From assembly GCA_024508355.1 (NCBI GenBank), contig JAMZEJ010000011.1:81644-145643 (forward strand): 64,000 bases of DNA. The letters are read 5' to 3'. The notes beneath the pieces are model-generated. The model saw only the letters and a list, made by a program, of their open reading frames with translations, did no database searches and was not told the origin of the DNA. A program made the translations under genes and the position numbers. The number at the start of each line of letters is the position of its first letter. The first letter of the stretch is position 1. The stretch is from Rhizosaccharibacter radicis (lineage in GTDB: Bacteria > Pseudomonadota > Alphaproteobacteria > Acetobacterales > Acetobacteraceae). Shown piece by piece: positions 1 to 10,074 of this stretch.

Positions 1-2119
1 TCACGCCGGAAATGCGTCCCGGGAAGCGCGCGCCGATTTTGTCGTGGAGGTGTGCAGCGATGTAACGGTCCACGGCGTCGCGCTCCGCAAGCGCGGCACG
101 GCGCTCGGTGGCGGTCACCTGCTCGCCCACGTCTTCGAGCCGGGCGGCTTCCTCGGGCCGCTGCCCGTCGGGGCCCAGCCCGAGCCCGGCGATCAGCGCC
201 CGGTGCACCACCAGATCGGCATAGCGGCGGATCGGGCTGGTGAAATGGGCGTATTCGCCCAGCGCCAGCCCGAAATGTCCGATATTCGCCGGCGAATACT
301 CGGCCTGCGACTGGGATCGCAGCACGCACTCGTTCACCAGCGGCGCGACGCCCGTGCCGCGCACCTGCTCCAGGACGCGGTCGAGATCGGCAGGGCGCAG
401 CTCGCCCGAGGGCTTCAACGCGATGCCGAGGCTGCCCAGCACCGCCCGCAGCGCGTCGAGCTTTTCTTCCGACGGCGGCGCATGGACGCGGAACAGCAAG
501 GGCCGCTTCAGCCGCTCCAGCTCCTGTGCCGCCGCCACGTTGGCCAGCACCATGAACTCCTCGATCAGCCGGTGGCTGTCGAGCCGTGCGCGCGGCGTGA
601 TCGAGGCGACTTTGCCGTCGGCGCCGATCCGCACCTGGCGTTCGGGCAGGTCCAGGTCGAGCGTCCCGCGGCGTGCCCGCGCGTCCGCCAGGGCCCGGTA
701 GGCCCCGAACAGCGCCTCGATCAGCCCGTCCGGCAGGGGCGGGGTATCGGGCAGCGGAGCACCGTCCGCCACCGACTGCGCCTGCTCGTAGGTCAGCCGG
801 GCGGCCGAGCGCATCACGCCGCGGCCGAAGCGGTGTTCCAGCTTGATGCCGTCCGCGCCGATCCGCATCTCCGCGAACAGGCAGCCCCTCGGCTCGTCCG
901 GCTTGAGCGAGCACCAGCCGTTGCTGAGCGCCTCGGGCAGCATGGGCACCACCCGGTCGGGAAAATACACCGAGTTGCCGCGCCGCAGCGCTTCGCGGTC
1001 CAGCGCCGAGCCGGGGCGCACGTAGTGGGCCACGTCAGCGATCGCCACCAGCAGCCGGAAGCCGCCGCCCGCGACCGGCTCGGCATGCACCGCGTCGTCG
1101 AAGTCCCGCGCGTCCGCCCCGTCGATGGTGACCAGCGGGATCGCGCGCAGATCGGTGCGGCGGTCCGGCGTCACCGGTCCGCCCGCAGCCGCGTCCGCGA
1201 GTGCCTCGGGGGGAAAATCCTGCGGGATGCCGTGCGCGTGCAGGCAAAGCAGGCTCACCGAGCGCGCCTCGCCCATCGGCCCGAGCCGTTCCACCACCTT
1301 GGCCGGGCGCAGGCCGTAGCGCGCGTCCTGGGGCAGCGGCTCGGCCAGCACCAGCTCGTTTTCCACGGCGCCGGCATCCTCCCCGGCGGGGACGCGCCAT
1401 TCCGCCCGCGCCCGCTTGTCCACCGGCTCCAGCCGTCCCGCTTCCGGTTGACGCTGGCCCGGCGGCGGGGCCGCGGCGGGGCGGAACACGCCGAGCAGCC
1501 GGGGCGGCGCGTCCGCCAGGCGGCGCACCGTGCGACCTTCGAAGCGCGGCCCGGCCCCCTTGCGGCCGCCCAGCGGGCGCAGCCGGGCCAGAACCCGCTC
1601 GCCCGGCGCCAGCGCCGCCTGGCCTCGCGGCTCCGGGTGCATCAGCACCAGCGGCGGCGGGCCGTCTCCCCGCCAGTCCACCGGCCGGGCGATCGGGTCG
1701 CCGTTGTTGTCCGTGCCGGTGACCACCACCACGGTCGCGTCGGGCAGCCGGCCGGATGCCTGGAAGCGCCTGGTCCCCGCCGGCGCCACCGCCCCTTCGG
1801 CGGCCAGGGCCGACAACAGCTGGCGCAGCGCGCGGCGGTGGGCCACGCCGAGCCCGAAAGCCCGCTCGATCTCGCGCCGGCCGACCCGGCCTCCGCTATC
1901 CTGGATGAAGCGCCGGATCGCCGCGCGGGAGGGCAGGGCCGGTTCGAGCGCGTCGGGTTCGGCGGCCGGTTCCGCTGCCGCCTCCTCGGTCCCCGCACCG
2001 GGTGCGGGAAGATCTCCGGGGCGCCGGTCGTTCGGCGCGTGCGGGGAGGAGGGCTCGGCTTCCGCCGTCGCCGGAGGGTGGGCCGGGTCGGTCGGCGTGG
2101 GGCCGGGGCGGTGGCTCAT
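1..2119 (-). CDS. rnr: Ribonuclease R (C-terminal end outside window)
   Basis: This is a processive 3'-5' exoribonuclease of the RNB family that degrades structured RNA. The start is the ATG at 2119, preceded by a GGAGG Shine-Dalgarno about 5 nt upstream. The first ~55 residues are a Pro/Ala/Glu-rich extension. A winged-helix region (IRRFIQDSGGRVGRREIERA), cold-shock-like domains and the RNB catalytic core follow. The core carries the Asp-rich motif DARDFDDAV that binds catalytic Mg2+. Near the window edge the frame reads RISGV, the beginning of the S1 domain, so only the S1 domain and tail are missing (about 706 codons are visible). It lies downstream of topA on the same strand after an ~820-bp gap, so co-transcription is uncertain. 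The gene is open at position 1, so its true end is unknown. Confidence 0.93.
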   Translation of the reverse strand, partial: MSHRPGPTPTDPAHPPATAEAEPSSPHAPNDRRPGDLPAPGAGTEEAAAEPAAEPDALEPALPSRAAIRRFIQDSGGRVGRREIERAFGLGVAHRRALRQLLSALAAEGAVAPAGTRRFQASGRLPDATVVVVTGTDNNGDPIARPVDWRGDGPPPLVLMHPEPRGQAALAPGERVLARLRPLGGRKGAGPRFEGRTVRRLADAPPRLLGVFRPAAAPPPGQRQPEAGRLEPVDKRARAEWRVPAGEDAGAVENELVLAEPLPQDARYGLRPAKVVERLGPMGEARSVSLLCLHAHGIPQDFPPEALADAAAGGPVTPDRRTDLRAIPLVTIDGADARDFDDAVHAEPVAGGGFRLLVAIADVAHYVRPGSALDREALRRGNSVYFPDRVVPMLPEALSNGWCSLKPDEPRGCLFAEMRIGADGIKLEHRFGRGVMRSAARLTYEQAQSVADGAPLPDTPPLPDGLIEALFGAYRALADARARRGTLDLDLPERQVRIGADGKVASITPRARLDSHRLIEEFMVLANVAAAQELERLKRPLLFRVHAPPSEEKLDALRAVLGSLGIALKPSGELRPADLDRVLEQVRGTGVAPLVNECVLRSQSQAEYSPANIGHFGLALGEYAHFTSPIRRYADLVVHRALIAGLGLGPDGQRPEEAARLEDVGEQVTATERRAALAERDAVDRYIAAHLHDKIGARFPGRISGV

Positions 2120-2940
2120 CGGGCCTCCGTTCCGCGACGGCGCCGGGTTCGGGGGCAGGGCGCGCTGTCGCAGATGGAGAAGGTTCCGTGGGCATGGCCG
2201 CGGGCGTTCGCCGCAGGCCGACGGGATTGCTCGGCGGCACGTCGTCCGGCGGGCCGCCCGAGCCGAAACGAAGGGGAAATACGAGACCTGTCACGCACCG
2301 GAGGATGGTCGCACGATCGGCGCCTTTCGCCATCCCGGCCCGCGCCCGATGTCTCGCCGGCGCAGCGACCCGGGATCTGGCGCCAGGTAGCGGGTCGATA
2401 TGCAGGCCGCGGGGCGCCTCCGCAATTGCGGCATCGTCGTCCCGGCATCGGGGTCACCGGTAACCTGCGTGGGGACTCGGTGCCAGGACCGGCCCCCGTC
2501 GCCACAGGCCGTGGTGCCTCGTTGCGGACCATCCGCCGGACGATTCGCCTCCCTGGCGATGGGCCGGGGCGGATGAAAGCAATACCGGAGCGCCGCCGCG
2601 AGATGCGGGGCTTGGCATCCCGCTCCGACCGCATGTGGCCGTGGTCGGGCGAGGCGGCGGCATCCACCGACATCGTCCGGTGGCCGACGGTCCCGGAGCC
2701 AGATGGAGGGCGGGGAGGATCCTGGACGCGGCGACCGGCTCATCCCGCTCGGGCGCGGTGGTTCGGGAAGCCGCGAACAGGCCCGGCGTGATGTGCCCGA
2801 TTCAGCCACGCCGGGTTCCGCTGGACCCTGTCCGTCCCGCGGCCTCTGATCCGTCATCGTCGCCGGGGCCGGTTCCGGTCGCGTCGCCGCGTGCCCCGAG
2901 CGGCGATCGCCTGGCACGTCGCGCGGTCCGGAGGGAAGGC
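2120..2940. other. Long gap between topA and rnr, no gene recognised
   Basis: About 820 bp separate topA from rnr. The open frames here translate to Arg/Pro/Ala-rich sequence without domain character. The longest, on the minus strand, runs across the rnr start in another frame. No tRNA fold, convincing promoter hexamers or T-tailed hairpin could be seen. The rnr Shine-Dalgarno lies at its left end. Confidence 0.5.
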
Positions 2941-5706
2941 TCAGCCCGCCTTCTTGCCCGCTGTCCTGCCGGTCCCGGCGGGTGCCGCGGACGGCCTGGC
3001 CTTGGCCGCCGCCGCGCGCGGCTTGGCGGCCGTCTTGGCGGCGGCGCTCTTGGCCGCCGGCTTCTTCGCGGCGGCACGCGCCGGGGTCTTGCGCGGGGCG
3101 GCCCGGCCGGACGCCTCGTCGCCCGCGGCCGCCACGGGGCGGGCGCGCGCCGCTGGCTTGGCGGCGCCCTTGCGGCCGGCGGCACCCTTCGGCTTCAGGG
3201 CCTTGCCCTTCTCGGCCAGCAGCGGCACCGCGTCGGCGAGGGTGAAATCCTCCATGGTCCGGTCGCGCGGCAGGTTGGCGACCACCTGGCCATGCTGCAC
3301 GTAGGGGCCGAAGCGGCCCTTGCGCACCAGCACCGGCTCCTTGTCCTTCGGATGGTCGCCGAGCGTCCGGACGGAGGCCATCTTGCGGGCCAGCGAATCC
3401 ACCGCCCGGTTCAGCCCGACGCTCAGCACGTCGTCGTCCTTGTCGAGCGAGCCGTAGATCGCGCCCATCCGGACATAGGGCCCGAAGCGGCCGAGCCCGG
3501 CCTCGATCGGCTCGCCGGTTTCCGGATGCAGCCCGACCAGCCGGGGCAGCCCCAGCAGGCCGACCGCCTGTTCGAGCGTCACGGTTTCGCCGTCGATGCC
3601 CTTGGGCAGGGTGGTGCGCTTCGGCTTGGCCTTCTTGTCGTTGGGATCGGGCTCGCCCTGCTGGACATAGAGGCCCCAGGGCCCGCGCTTGACCGTGATC
3701 TCCTCGCCGGTCTCGGGATGGTGCCCGAGCGAGCGCATGCCGTCCTTCAGCGAATCCCCGCCCGCCTCGCCGTCCTTGCCGCTCACCACCAGCTGCCGGG
3801 TGAACTGGCAGTTCGGGTAGTTCGAGCAGCCGATGAAGGAGCCGTAGCGGCCGAGCTTGAGCCCGAGCCGCCCGTTGCCGCAGGCCCGGCACTGGCGCGG
3901 GTCGGTGCCGTCGCCCGGATCGGGAAAGAAGTGCGGTCCCAGATCCTGGTCGAGCGCGTCGATCACGTCCGAGATCTTGAGGTCGCGCGTCTGCTCCACC
4001 GCGCGGGAGAAATCGTCCCAGAAGGCGCGCATCACGTCGCGCCAGTCCGCCTGGCCGCCGGAGATGTCGTCCAGCCGCTCCTCGAGGCCCGCGGTGAACT
4101 GCGGATCGACATAGCGCTCGAAGAACGAGGTGAGGAACGCCGTCACCAGCCGGCCGCGATCTTCCGGCACGAAGCGGCGGTTCTCGAGGCGCACATAGTT
4201 GCGGTCGCGCAGCACGCCCAGGATGGACGCGTAGGTGGACGGCCGGCCGATGCCGATCTCTTCCATCTTCTTGACGAGGCTCGCCTCGGAGAAGCGGGGC
4301 GGCGGCTGGGTGAAATGCTGCTCGGCCGCCACCGCGCCGCGCTTGAGCGGGTCGCGCTCGCGCATCGGCGGCAGCATCCGGCTTTCCTCGTCCTCCGACG
4401 CGGTGCTGTCGTCGCGGCCCTCGGTGTAGAGCTTGAGGAAGCCGTCGAACGCCACGATGGAGCCGGTGGCGCGAAGGGCGGTGCGGCCGGTGGGCTCGGC
4501 GATCTCCACGATCACCTGGTCGAGCTCGGCCGACTGCATTTGCGAGGCGACGGCGCGCTTCCAGATCAGCTCGTACAGCCGGCGCTGCTCGTCGCCAAGA
4601 TAGCGCGACACGCTGTCCGGGGTGCGGGCGACGTCCGTGGGACGGACGGCCTCGTGAGCTTCCTGGGCGTTCTTGGCCTTGGTGCTGTATTCGCGCGGCG
4701 CGCCCGGCAGGTAGTCGCGGCCGAAGCTCTCGTCGATGTGGCCGCGTATGGCGTCGATGGCTTCGCGCGCCATCTGCACGCCGTCCGTTCGCATGTAGGT
4801 GATCAGCCCCACGGTCTCGCCGCCGAGCTCGATGCCTTCGTAGAGCTGCTGCGCGGCCCGCATGGTGGCCTGGGCGCCCATGCCGAGCTTGCGCGACGCT
4901 TCCTGCTGCAGGGTGGAGGTGGTGAAGGGCGGCGGCGGGTTGCGGCGGACCTTGCGCCGTTCCACCGAGCGCACGGCGAACGAGCCGGCCTCCACCGCCG
5001 CCTTCGCCGCTTCGGCCTTGATCCGGTCGTTCAGGTCGAACTGGTCGAGCTTGCGGCCGTCCAGATGGGTGAGCCGGGCGACGAAAGGGGCGCCGGCCGG
5101 GGTGGTGAGCTGTGCCTGGACCGTCCAGTATTCGCGGGGCTTGAAGCGCTCGATCTCGGCTTCGCGCTCGCAGATCAGCCTGAGCGCCACGGACTGCACG
5201 CGTCCGGCCGAGCGCGAGCCGGGCAGCTTGCGCCACAGCACCGGCGACAGGGTGAAGCCGACCAGATAGTCCAGCGCGCGGCGCGCCAGATAGGCCTCGA
5301 TCAGCGGCAGATCGAGGTCGCGCGGCCGCTTCATCGCGGTGCGGATGGCGTTCTTGGTGATCTCGTTGAAGGTGACGCGCTGCACGTCGATGCCGCGCAG
5401 CAGCTTCTTCTCGTCCAGCATCGCCCGGACGTGCCAGGAGATCGCCTCGCCTTCCCGGTCCGGGTCGGTGGCAAGATACAGGCGCTTGGCGCCCTTGAGC
5501 GCCTTGGCGATGGCCGCGACCTGGCGGGAACCGCGCTCGTCGGCCTCCCAGTCCATCGCGAAGCCCTCGTCGGGCCGCACGCTGCCATCCTTGGGCGGCA
5601 GGTCCCGCACGTGACCGAAGGAGGCCAGCACGGTGAAGCCGTCGCCCAGATACTTGTTGATCGTCTTCGCCTTCGCAGGCGATTCGACCACGACGACGTC
5701 GCTCAT
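2941..5706 (-). CDS. topA: DNA topoisomerase I (type IA)
   Basis: It relaxes negatively supercoiled DNA through a transient 5'-phosphotyrosine link. The 921-residue product begins with the Toprim domain (VVVESPAKAKTI) and carries the active-site segment GLITYMRTDG, whose Tyr is the nucleophile, near residue 300. One four-Cys zinc-binding repeat is present (CRACGNG...GCSNYPNC), then several topoisomerase C-terminal repeats with GRFGPYV motifs. The last ~90 residues are a Lys/Ala-rich tail, common in alphaproteobacterial TopA and probably DNA-binding. The ATG at 5706 starts directly with the Toprim strand. It sits downstream of dprA on the same strand with a ~107-bp gap, in the order plsY-dprA-topA-rnr seen in acetic acid bacteria. 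Confidence 0.97.
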   Translation of the reverse strand: MSDVVVVESPAKAKTINKYLGDGFTVLASFGHVRDLPPKDGSVRPDEGFAMDWEADERGSRQVAAIAKALKGAKRLYLATDPDREGEAISWHVRAMLDEKKLLRGIDVQRVTFNEITKNAIRTAMKRPRDLDLPLIEAYLARRALDYLVGFTLSPVLWRKLPGSRSAGRVQSVALRLICEREAEIERFKPREYWTVQAQLTTPAGAPFVARLTHLDGRKLDQFDLNDRIKAEAAKAAVEAGSFAVRSVERRKVRRNPPPPFTTSTLQQEASRKLGMGAQATMRAAQQLYEGIELGGETVGLITYMRTDGVQMAREAIDAIRGHIDESFGRDYLPGAPREYSTKAKNAQEAHEAVRPTDVARTPDSVSRYLGDEQRRLYELIWKRAVASQMQSAELDQVIVEIAEPTGRTALRATGSIVAFDGFLKLYTEGRDDSTASEDEESRMLPPMRERDPLKRGAVAAEQHFTQPPPRFSEASLVKKMEEIGIGRPSTYASILGVLRDRNYVRLENRRFVPEDRGRLVTAFLTSFFERYVDPQFTAGLEERLDDISGGQADWRDVMRAFWDDFSRAVEQTRDLKISDVIDALDQDLGPHFFPDPGDGTDPRQCRACGNGRLGLKLGRYGSFIGCSNYPNCQFTRQLVVSGKDGEAGGDSLKDGMRSLGHHPETGEEITVKRGPWGLYVQQGEPDPNDKKAKPKRTTLPKGIDGETVTLEQAVGLLGLPRLVGLHPETGEPIEAGLGRFGPYVRMGAIYGSLDKDDDVLSVGLNRAVDSLARKMASVRTLGDHPKDKEPVLVRKGRFGPYVQHGQVVANLPRDRTMEDFTLADAVPLLAEKGKALKPKGAAGRKGAAKPAARARPVAAAGDEASGRAAPRKTPARAAAKKPAAKSAAAKTAAKPRAAAAKARPSAAPAGTGRTAGKKAG

Positions 5707-5813
5707 TGCCGCTCCGAGTTCACCAGCCGTTCCGGTTTCCCGTTTCAGGCGCCGTTTCGGAAGGGGAAACGCGTCGAACCGGCACCGGCCGCGATGCCCG
5801 GGTCCTGGCGGGA

Positions 5814-6965
5814 TCAGACGGCCCGGGCGGCCGCCGCCAGTAGCGACACCCGGTTGCCGGGGAGGGATTCCACGCGGCCGGCCAGTTCGAGTTCCGTCAG
5901 CACCGTCAGCACGGCGGAGGTGGAGAACTGGCAGCGACGCACCAGATCGTCAACCGGCACCGGCGTCGGACCCAGCAGCGGCAGCACCGCGCGCCTGACC
6001 TCGCCGAGTTGTGTCCAGGCTTCCGGGCCATCCGCCCCCCAGCCGTTCCGCCCTTCCGCGAAGCCCGTCGGCCCGAGGTCCGGCAGCAGCTCCGGCAGGT
6101 GGCGCAGCACGTCGGCCGCACCCTCCACCAGGGTGGCGCCCTCGCGGATCAGCCCGTTCGGTCCGGCCGAGCGGGGATCGAGCGGCGAGCCCGGCACCGC
6201 GAACAGTTCCCGGTGATAGTCGCGGGCGAGCCCCGCGGTGATTAGGCTGCCGGAGCGGGGCGATGCTTCCACCACCACGCAGCCGAGCGACACTCCGACG
6301 ATGATCCGGTTGCGGCGGGGGAAGTGGCGGCTCTGCGGCGCCGTGCCGAGCGGTGCCTCCGTCAGCACGCAACCCCGGGCCGCGATCTCGTTCTGCAGCC
6401 CGGCATGTTCCGGCGGGTAGGGCTGGTCGAGGCCGCCGGCGATCGCCGCCACCGTGGGGCCGAACGGCAGGGTGGCCCGATGCGCCGCCCCGTCGATGCC
6501 GCGCGCGAGACCGGACACCACCACGAGGCCGGCCGCCGCGAGATCGGCCGCCAGCATCTCCGCCATGCGCATTCCGGCCGCCGACGCGTTGCGCGCGCCG
6601 ACGATCGCCACCCCCCGGCGGCGCAGCACGGCCGGATCGCCCAGCACGGACAGCACGGGCGGCGCGTCGGGAAGCTGCGCCAGCAGCGGCGGATAATCCG
6701 GTCCGCCCAGCAGCAGCAGGCGGCCGCCGGCCTGTTCCAGCGCGTCCAGCTCCCGTTCGGCGTCGCCCGGCGAGGCGATCGCCAGCCCGCGGTCGCGCCC
6801 GCCGCGCCTGGCCAGCTCGGGCAGCGCGTCGATCGCTTCCTCGGCGGTGGGAAAGCGCTGCATCAGCCGGCGGAAGGTCACCGGACCCACCCCCTCGCAG
6901 CGCGACAAGCGCAGGGCGCCCAGCAGCAGTGGCCGGTCGGCGTGCCCCTCGGCAGCGGGGCTCAT
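5814..6965 (-). CDS. dprA: DNA processing protein DprA (Smf)
   Basis: DprA binds incoming single-stranded DNA during natural transformation and loads RecA on it. The 383-residue protein has an N-terminal helix-hairpin-helix region (ALRLSRCEGVGPVTFRRL). A Rossmann-like core follows with the hallmarks VAIVGARNAS, VSGLARGIDGAAH, GGLDQPYPPEH, FPRRNRIIVG and EASPRSGSLITA. A C-terminal winged helix (VDDLVRRCQFSTSAVLTVLTELELAGRV) closes it. The ATG at 6965 overlaps the plsY stop as ATGA, implying translational coupling. A comEC gene lies about 8 kb away, so two DNA-uptake proteins are present in the window. Confidence 0.95.
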   Translation of the reverse strand: MSPAAEGHADRPLLLGALRLSRCEGVGPVTFRRLMQRFPTAEEAIDALPELARRGGRDRGLAIASPGDAERELDALEQAGGRLLLLGGPDYPPLLAQLPDAPPVLSVLGDPAVLRRRGVAIVGARNASAAGMRMAEMLAADLAAAGLVVVSGLARGIDGAAHRATLPFGPTVAAIAGGLDQPYPPEHAGLQNEIAARGCVLTEAPLGTAPQSRHFPRRNRIIVGVSLGCVVVEASPRSGSLITAGLARDYHRELFAVPGSPLDPRSAGPNGLIREGATLVEGAADVLRHLPELLPDLGPTGFAEGRNGWGADGPEAWTQLGEVRRAVLPLLGPTPVPVDDLVRRCQFSTSAVLTVLTELELAGRVESLPGNRVSLLAAAARAV

Positions 6966-7579
6966 GCCGCCTTGCGGCCCACGCGGGGCTCGGTGCCGGC
7001 GCGCAGCCGGCTGATATTGTCGCGGTGACGGATGAACACGATCAGCGCCACCGCCAGCCCGGCCACCGCCGCCGGGCCGACGCCGTCGAGAAGCCCGAAC
7101 AGCACCGGCATCGCCGCGAACGCCGCCAGCGCCCCGGCCGAGGAGATGCGGCTGAACCTCGCCACCAGCAGCCACAGGAGGCAGCACGACAGCCCCACCC
7201 GCCAATCGAGCGCCAGCGCCACCCCCAGCCCGGTCGCCACCCCCTTGCCGCCGCGAAAGCGCAGCCACACCGGAAAGCAATGGCCGCACACGGCGCCCAC
7301 CGCCGCGACGCAGGGCGCCAGGGGGATCAGCAGCGGCATCAGCAGCGCCACCAGGATCACCGCCACCGCGCCCTTCAGCGCGTCGAGCAGCAGCGTCACC
7401 GCCGCCAGCCCCCGCCGGCCGGTGCGCAGGACGTTGGTCGCGCCGATATTGCCCGACCCCACCTGCCGGATGTCCCCGGCCCCGCCGATGCGGGTGACGA
7501 TGAGGCCGAAGGGGATCGAGCCTAGCAGGTAGGCGAGGGCGAAGGCGCCGAGCAGCAGGACGATGAGCGGGGCGGTCAT
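6962..7579 (-). CDS. plsY: Glycerol-3-phosphate acyltransferase PlsY
   Basis: This is the integral membrane enzyme that transfers the acyl group from acyl-phosphate to glycerol-3-phosphate, the first step of phospholipid synthesis. The 205-residue product has about five hydrophobic segments and the family motifs GSGNIGATNVLRTGR, RFRGGKGVATGLG and IRHRDNISRL. I place the start at the ATG at 7579 (MTAPLIVLL), which begins right at the first membrane helix. An ATG at 7591 would add four residues, and neither has a clear Shine-Dalgarno. The stop overlaps the dprA start (ATGA), so the two are coupled. Confidence 0.93.
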   Translation of the reverse strand: MTAPLIVLLLGAFALAYLLGSIPFGLIVTRIGGAGDIRQVGSGNIGATNVLRTGRRGLAAVTLLLDALKGAVAVILVALLMPLLIPLAPCVAAVGAVCGHCFPVWLRFRGGKGVATGLGVALALDWRVGLSCCLLWLLVARFSRISSAGALAAFAAMPVLFGLLDGVGPAAVAGLAVALIVFIRHRDNISRLRAGTEPRVGRKAA

Positions 7580-7881
7580 GGGAGCGGGCATATCCGTTGC
7601 GCAGCGAGAATGGCCTGTCTGCGGGCGGGGTGGAAGCACCCCGGGCAGTGCCGGCCGCCGGCATGTGAGCGGATGAGGCCGGATGCCGCAACAGGTTCTC
7701 CGGCTCGCCGCGCCCCGGGATGGGATCCTCGCGGGATCACCCTCACGGCGAGCCGGCGCGGCGCGGGGCATCGGGACATCGGGACAGGCGCGATCACGCT
7801 GCCGAATGAGAGCGGTCCGGTCGGCGCCGGACCGGCGGCTGACGCGGCGTTGTTTCCCGCGCCGGTCGCCCCGACCCGCGA

Positions 7882-10074
7882 TCAGAGATCGAATTCGAGG
7901 CTGGCCAGCACCGTGCGCGGCGCTGCCAGATAGGCGGTGTCGGCGCCGGGGCTGCCGACGATGTTGCCGTCGGCGATCGAGGAATAATAATGCTTGTCGG
8001 TGAGGTTGATCGCGCCCAGCCGGGCGATCAGCCCGTGCCGGAACACCTGGGTGGCGTAGCGCATGCCGAGATCCAGCGTGGCGTATTGCGGCGCGAAGGA
8101 GTTGTTGGTGTCCGTCGCGGCGCGCTCACTCTCGTAGTGCGCGGTGGCGGTGAAGGCGACGCCGTGCAGGAACGCCGGATGCCAGTCCAGCGTCACGTCG
8201 CTCTTGATCTGCGGCACGCCGACGATCTGCCCGCCATCGGTCGCCGGGTTGCCGGAGTCCAGCAGCCGCGCGTCGATGTAGGTGACGCCGCCCAGCACGC
8301 TGAGCGAGGGCAGCAGCGCGCCTTGCGCGAAGAACTCGACGCCCTGGTCGCGCTGCTGGCCGATCACCCGGAACAGGTTGTCGGCGGGCGTGGTGGCATA
8401 GGGGCGGTCCATGCGGAACGCGTCGAGCGTCAGCAGCAGGTTGGCCATCGGCGCGTACTTGACGCCCAGCTGGTACATCTCGTCGTGGTAGGGCGACAGG
8501 AAGCTGTTGGCGTTGCGCGCGGTGGCGGGCGCCTGGTCGCTCTGTTCGACGCTGCTGGCATAGGTGAAGTAGCCGGTGACGGTGCCGGTCGGCGTCCAGA
8601 TCAGGCTGACCGTCGGACTTAAGGCGCCATCGGTGGCGAACCGGCTGGTGCGCAGGTCGCGGTTGTTGAAGCTTTCCGAGCGCAGGAAGGATTCGCTGAA
8701 CACCGACTGGATCGCCCAGTGGCGATCCAGATGCAGCGTGTCGCCCTCGATGATCGACTGCTGGAACAGGTCGCCCGACAGGTACTGCCCGCCGGGATCG
8801 GGCAGCTTCGCGTAGCCGAAGCGCGCGGGGCTGCGCAGGTTCGACTTGCCCAGCGTGACGGCGATGCTGTTGCGGTAGGAATACTGGTCGTTGATGACGC
8901 CGCTGGTGCCGAGCGAGACATCGTTGCGCAGGCCCAGGATGCGGACATGGCCGTTCAGCGACGCCATGTTGCTGCCGTCGGTGAAGTGGGGCACCGCGGT
9001 GAAGTTCCTGGTCACGGTCGCGTTGCCGCGATCGTCGGTCAGCGTGTTGGTGATGCCGAACAGGTTGCGCTGCGCGTCCTGGTAGAGGCCGCCCAGCTCC
9101 AGCCGCCAGTCCGGCCCGAAATCGTGGATGATCTTCACCAGCCCGGTGTCGGTGATCAGGTCGGTGCCGGCGCCGGACTGTCCGAGCCCGCGCGTCGTGG
9201 GGTCCGGTGCGCGCGGCAGCAGCGTGCTCCGGTTGGTGCTGCTCGTGCTGGCGCCGTCATAGACGATGCTGCCGGGCAGCCCGTAGCCGCTGTCCTCGTA
9301 GTGGCTGCCGTCCACCTGGATCACGGTGTCCGCGTCGAGATGGATATCGAGATCGGCGCTGCCAAGCGTGCGGTTGGCATAGGAGCCGCCGACCCAGCTC
9401 TTGCCCTCGCCATGCACCAGGTCGATGCGGTAGCCGAGCCAGCCATGGTCGCCGGCGCGGCCGCCGAGATCGGCCTCGCTGGTGAACAGCCCGTCGCTGG
9501 CATAGGAACCGACCACGCGCGCGAGCGGCGTGTCCGTCGGTCGCTTCAGGCGGTAGTCGAACACCCCGGCCGGGGTTTCCGGTCCGAACAACGCGCCGGC
9601 GAGCCCGTTCAGCACCTGCACGCTGTCGAGGTTCTCCAGCGGGATCGCGGTGGTGCCGATGATGTTCAGACCGTCGAGCCGGGTGTTCTGGGTGATGGTG
9701 CCCTGGAAGCCCAGCGACTGCGGACGCGACACCTCCAGGCCCTGCTGGTCGCGCACCTCCACCGACGGCAGGTCGCGGAGCGCGTCGTTGAGCGTCCGGA
9801 GCTGCTTGTTCACCAGCAGGTCCTGCGGCAGTACGGTCACGGACATCGGCGTGGTCAGGATCGCGCCCGAGCCCAGCGGGCCGAGATCGGCGTTCGGCGT
9901 GTAGAATTGCGCCAGGGACGCGTAGGGGGCGTCGCCGTGCACGGTGATGTCTTCGGAGGCGGGCGGCGCCGGCACGCCGGAACCTGGATATGCCTGTGCC
10001 CGGGAGGGCCTCGGCGCGGCGGCGAGCGACAGCGCCGCCAGCGAGATGGAGGCGAGCCGATATGGTCGGGTCAT
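7882..10074 (-). CDS. TonB-dependent siderophore-type outer membrane receptor
   Basis: This is a 22-stranded outer-membrane barrel that imports a ligand, probably a ferric siderophore, with TonB energy. The 730-residue precursor has a signal peptide ending near residue 26 (SRAQA). A plug domain follows (MSVTVLPQDLLVNKQLRTLNDALRDLPSVEV, then VLNGLAGALFGPETPAGVFDYRLKRP), then the barrel with a C-terminal segment typical of the family (INLTDKHYY ... YLAAPRTVLASLEFDL). The last residue is Leu rather than the usual Phe. It stands between plsY and pyrC, a conserved housekeeping stretch, and may be an insertion there. No TonB, ExbB or siderophore-synthesis gene is adjacent, so the ligand is unknown. 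Confidence 0.9.
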   Translation of the reverse strand: MTRPYRLASISLAALSLAAAPRPSRAQAYPGSGVPAPPASEDITVHGDAPYASLAQFYTPNADLGPLGSGAILTTPMSVTVLPQDLLVNKQLRTLNDALRDLPSVEVRDQQGLEVSRPQSLGFQGTITQNTRLDGLNIIGTTAIPLENLDSVQVLNGLAGALFGPETPAGVFDYRLKRPTDTPLARVVGSYASDGLFTSEADLGGRAGDHGWLGYRIDLVHGEGKSWVGGSYANRTLGSADLDIHLDADTVIQVDGSHYEDSGYGLPGSIVYDGASTSSTNRSTLLPRAPDPTTRGLGQSGAGTDLITDTGLVKIIHDFGPDWRLELGGLYQDAQRNLFGITNTLTDDRGNATVTRNFTAVPHFTDGSNMASLNGHVRILGLRNDVSLGTSGVINDQYSYRNSIAVTLGKSNLRSPARFGYAKLPDPGGQYLSGDLFQQSIIEGDTLHLDRHWAIQSVFSESFLRSESFNNRDLRTSRFATDGALSPTVSLIWTPTGTVTGYFTYASSVEQSDQAPATARNANSFLSPYHDEMYQLGVKYAPMANLLLTLDAFRMDRPYATTPADNLFRVIGQQRDQGVEFFAQGALLPSLSVLGGVTYIDARLLDSGNPATDGGQIVGVPQIKSDVTLDWHPAFLHGVAFTATAHYESERAATDTNNSFAPQYATLDLGMRYATQVFRHGLIARLGAINLTDKHYYSSIADGNIVGSPGADTAYLAAPRTVLASLEFDL

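Noticed and set aside
2116..2673. A 185-codon minus-strand frame in the rnr-topA gap
   Set aside because: It runs over the rnr start and reads as Arg/Pro-rich low-complexity sequence.
44..2791. A 915-codon plus-strand frame over rnr
   Set aside because: Antisense to a clear RNase R gene; the translation is Arg/Gln/Ala-rich and has no domain. Long antisense frames are expected in DNA this GC-rich.
2635..6216. An 1193-codon plus-strand frame over topA
   Set aside because: Shadow of topA in antisense; no homology-like pattern in its translation.
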